From assembly GCA_946535685.1 (NCBI GenBank), contig CAMNDR010000095.1:1-5249 (forward strand): 5,249 bases of DNA. Direction: 5' to 3'. Shown here piece by piece: positions 5,054-5,249 of this stretch. Position numbers and translations under genes: made by a program. The DNA comes from an uncultured Clostridia bacterium (GTDB lineage Bacteria > Bacillota > Clostridia > Oscillospirales > Ruminococcaceae). The notes below the pieces were generated by a model. That model had not been told where the DNA came from. It saw only the letters and a list, made by a program, of their open reading frames with translations, and made no database searches. Numbering within the stretch: the stretch's first letter is position 1; every line of letters begins with the position of its first letter.

Positions 5054-5072
5054 GCAGGGGCTTCGCCCCTGC
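5054..5072. repeat. GCAGGGGC hairpin with UUC loop
   Basis: GCAGGGGC (5054-5061) and GCCCCTGC (5065-5072) form a perfect 8-bp stem with a three-base TTC loop. It overlaps the beginning of the 55-base repeat array; later copies keep only the CTTCGCCC part, with ATGG in place of GGGG. Confidence 0.7.
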
Positions 5073-5249
5073 AGCCACTTTCCCGGTCGGCGGGAGGGGG
5101 CGTTTTTCTACATGGCTTCGCCCCGGCAGCCGCTTCCCCGGGCGGCGGGAGGGGGCTTTTTTCTACATGGCTTCGCCCCGGCAGCCACTTTCCCGGTCGG
5201 CGGGAGGGGGCTTTTTTCTACATGGCTTCGCCCTGCAGCCACTTTCCCA
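5061..5249. repeat. 55-base tandem repeat array, running off the right edge
   Basis: The unit begins CTTCGCCC and ends CTACATGG. Copies begin at 5061, 5116, 5171 and 5226, exactly 55 bases apart; the fourth is cut by the window end. Each full copy has a GCAGCC...GGCGGGAGGGGGC core followed by a run of five or six T, so each resembles a weak terminator. Copies 2 and 3 differ at three positions (A/G, T/C, T/G) inside the core stem. No ORF crosses the array convincingly. There are no unique spacers, so it is not a CRISPR array. Confidence 0.9.

Larger units (their letters stand above)
4903..5249. other. Gene-free region of hairpins and repeats
   Basis: These 347 bases after the zinc-ribbon gene hold no supportable gene. 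After about 35 plain bases come the 13-base repeat pair, two T-tailed terminator hairpins, the UUC-loop hairpin and the 55-base array. The composition is extreme, with long C, G and T runs, quite unlike the neighbouring genes. Confidence 0.8.

Noticed and set aside
5031..5160. G-quadruplex-forming sequence
   Set aside because: Each G-rich stretch has only two or three runs of three or more G close together, and the C-rich complements would favour ordinary hairpins.
5061..5249. CRISPR array
   Set aside because: The whole 55-base period is conserved with no variable spacers and no cas genes nearby.

Overview
The window looks like a chromosomal segment from a Gram-positive Clostridia bacterium, most likely Ruminococcaceae/Oscillospiraceae. 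The reasons are a Firmicutes-type glycolytic cluster, strong AGGAGG-type ribosome sites, a DUF4250-type small protein, a helical protein with a C-terminal zinc ribbon, and GC-rich coding sequence with AT-rich promoters. The assignment is inferred from gene content; there is no rRNA or other marker gene here.

The left two thirds (1-3520) is one minus-strand unit, read right to left: pgk (phosphoglycerate kinase), a small YtxH-like single-span membrane protein, tpiA (triosephosphate isomerase), a three-span membrane protein of unknown function, and gpmI (cofactor-independent phosphoglycerate mutase), which runs off the left edge. A near-consensus promoter (TTGCAG-N17-TATAAT) lies upstream of pgk, and no intrinsic terminator is seen between the genes, so co-transcription is likely. 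The three enzymes cover triose isomerisation, the ATP-forming step from 1,3-bisphosphoglycerate and the 3PG-to-2PG step. The two unknown membrane proteins inside this unit are its odd feature. The pgk and gpmI leaders share a small hairpin (CGGGC-N4-GCCCGAA) just upstream of a near-identical AAAGGATG ribosome site.

From 3521 to 3743 is a divergent control region with the pgk promoter facing left and an extended -10 promoter facing right. The rightward promoter serves a small DUF4250-like gene (TTG start) and an unrecognised 95-residue protein 14 bases later. Immediately after the stop codon of the second gene is an 85-base element with 18-base imperfect terminal inverted repeats flanked by GTAA (CGTAA) on both sides. 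It looks like a miniature inverted-repeat element that inserted without damaging the gene.

A separate gene with its own TTGACA-N17-TAAACT promoter follows (4486-4902), encoding a helical protein with a CxxC...CxxC zinc ribbon. The remaining 347 bases (4903-5249) hold no gene. They contain a 13-base direct repeat, two T-tailed terminator hairpins, a UUC-loop hairpin, and a 55-base tandem repeat (three full copies plus part of a fourth) that runs off the right edge. Each full repeat copy carries a G-rich stretch followed by a T-run.
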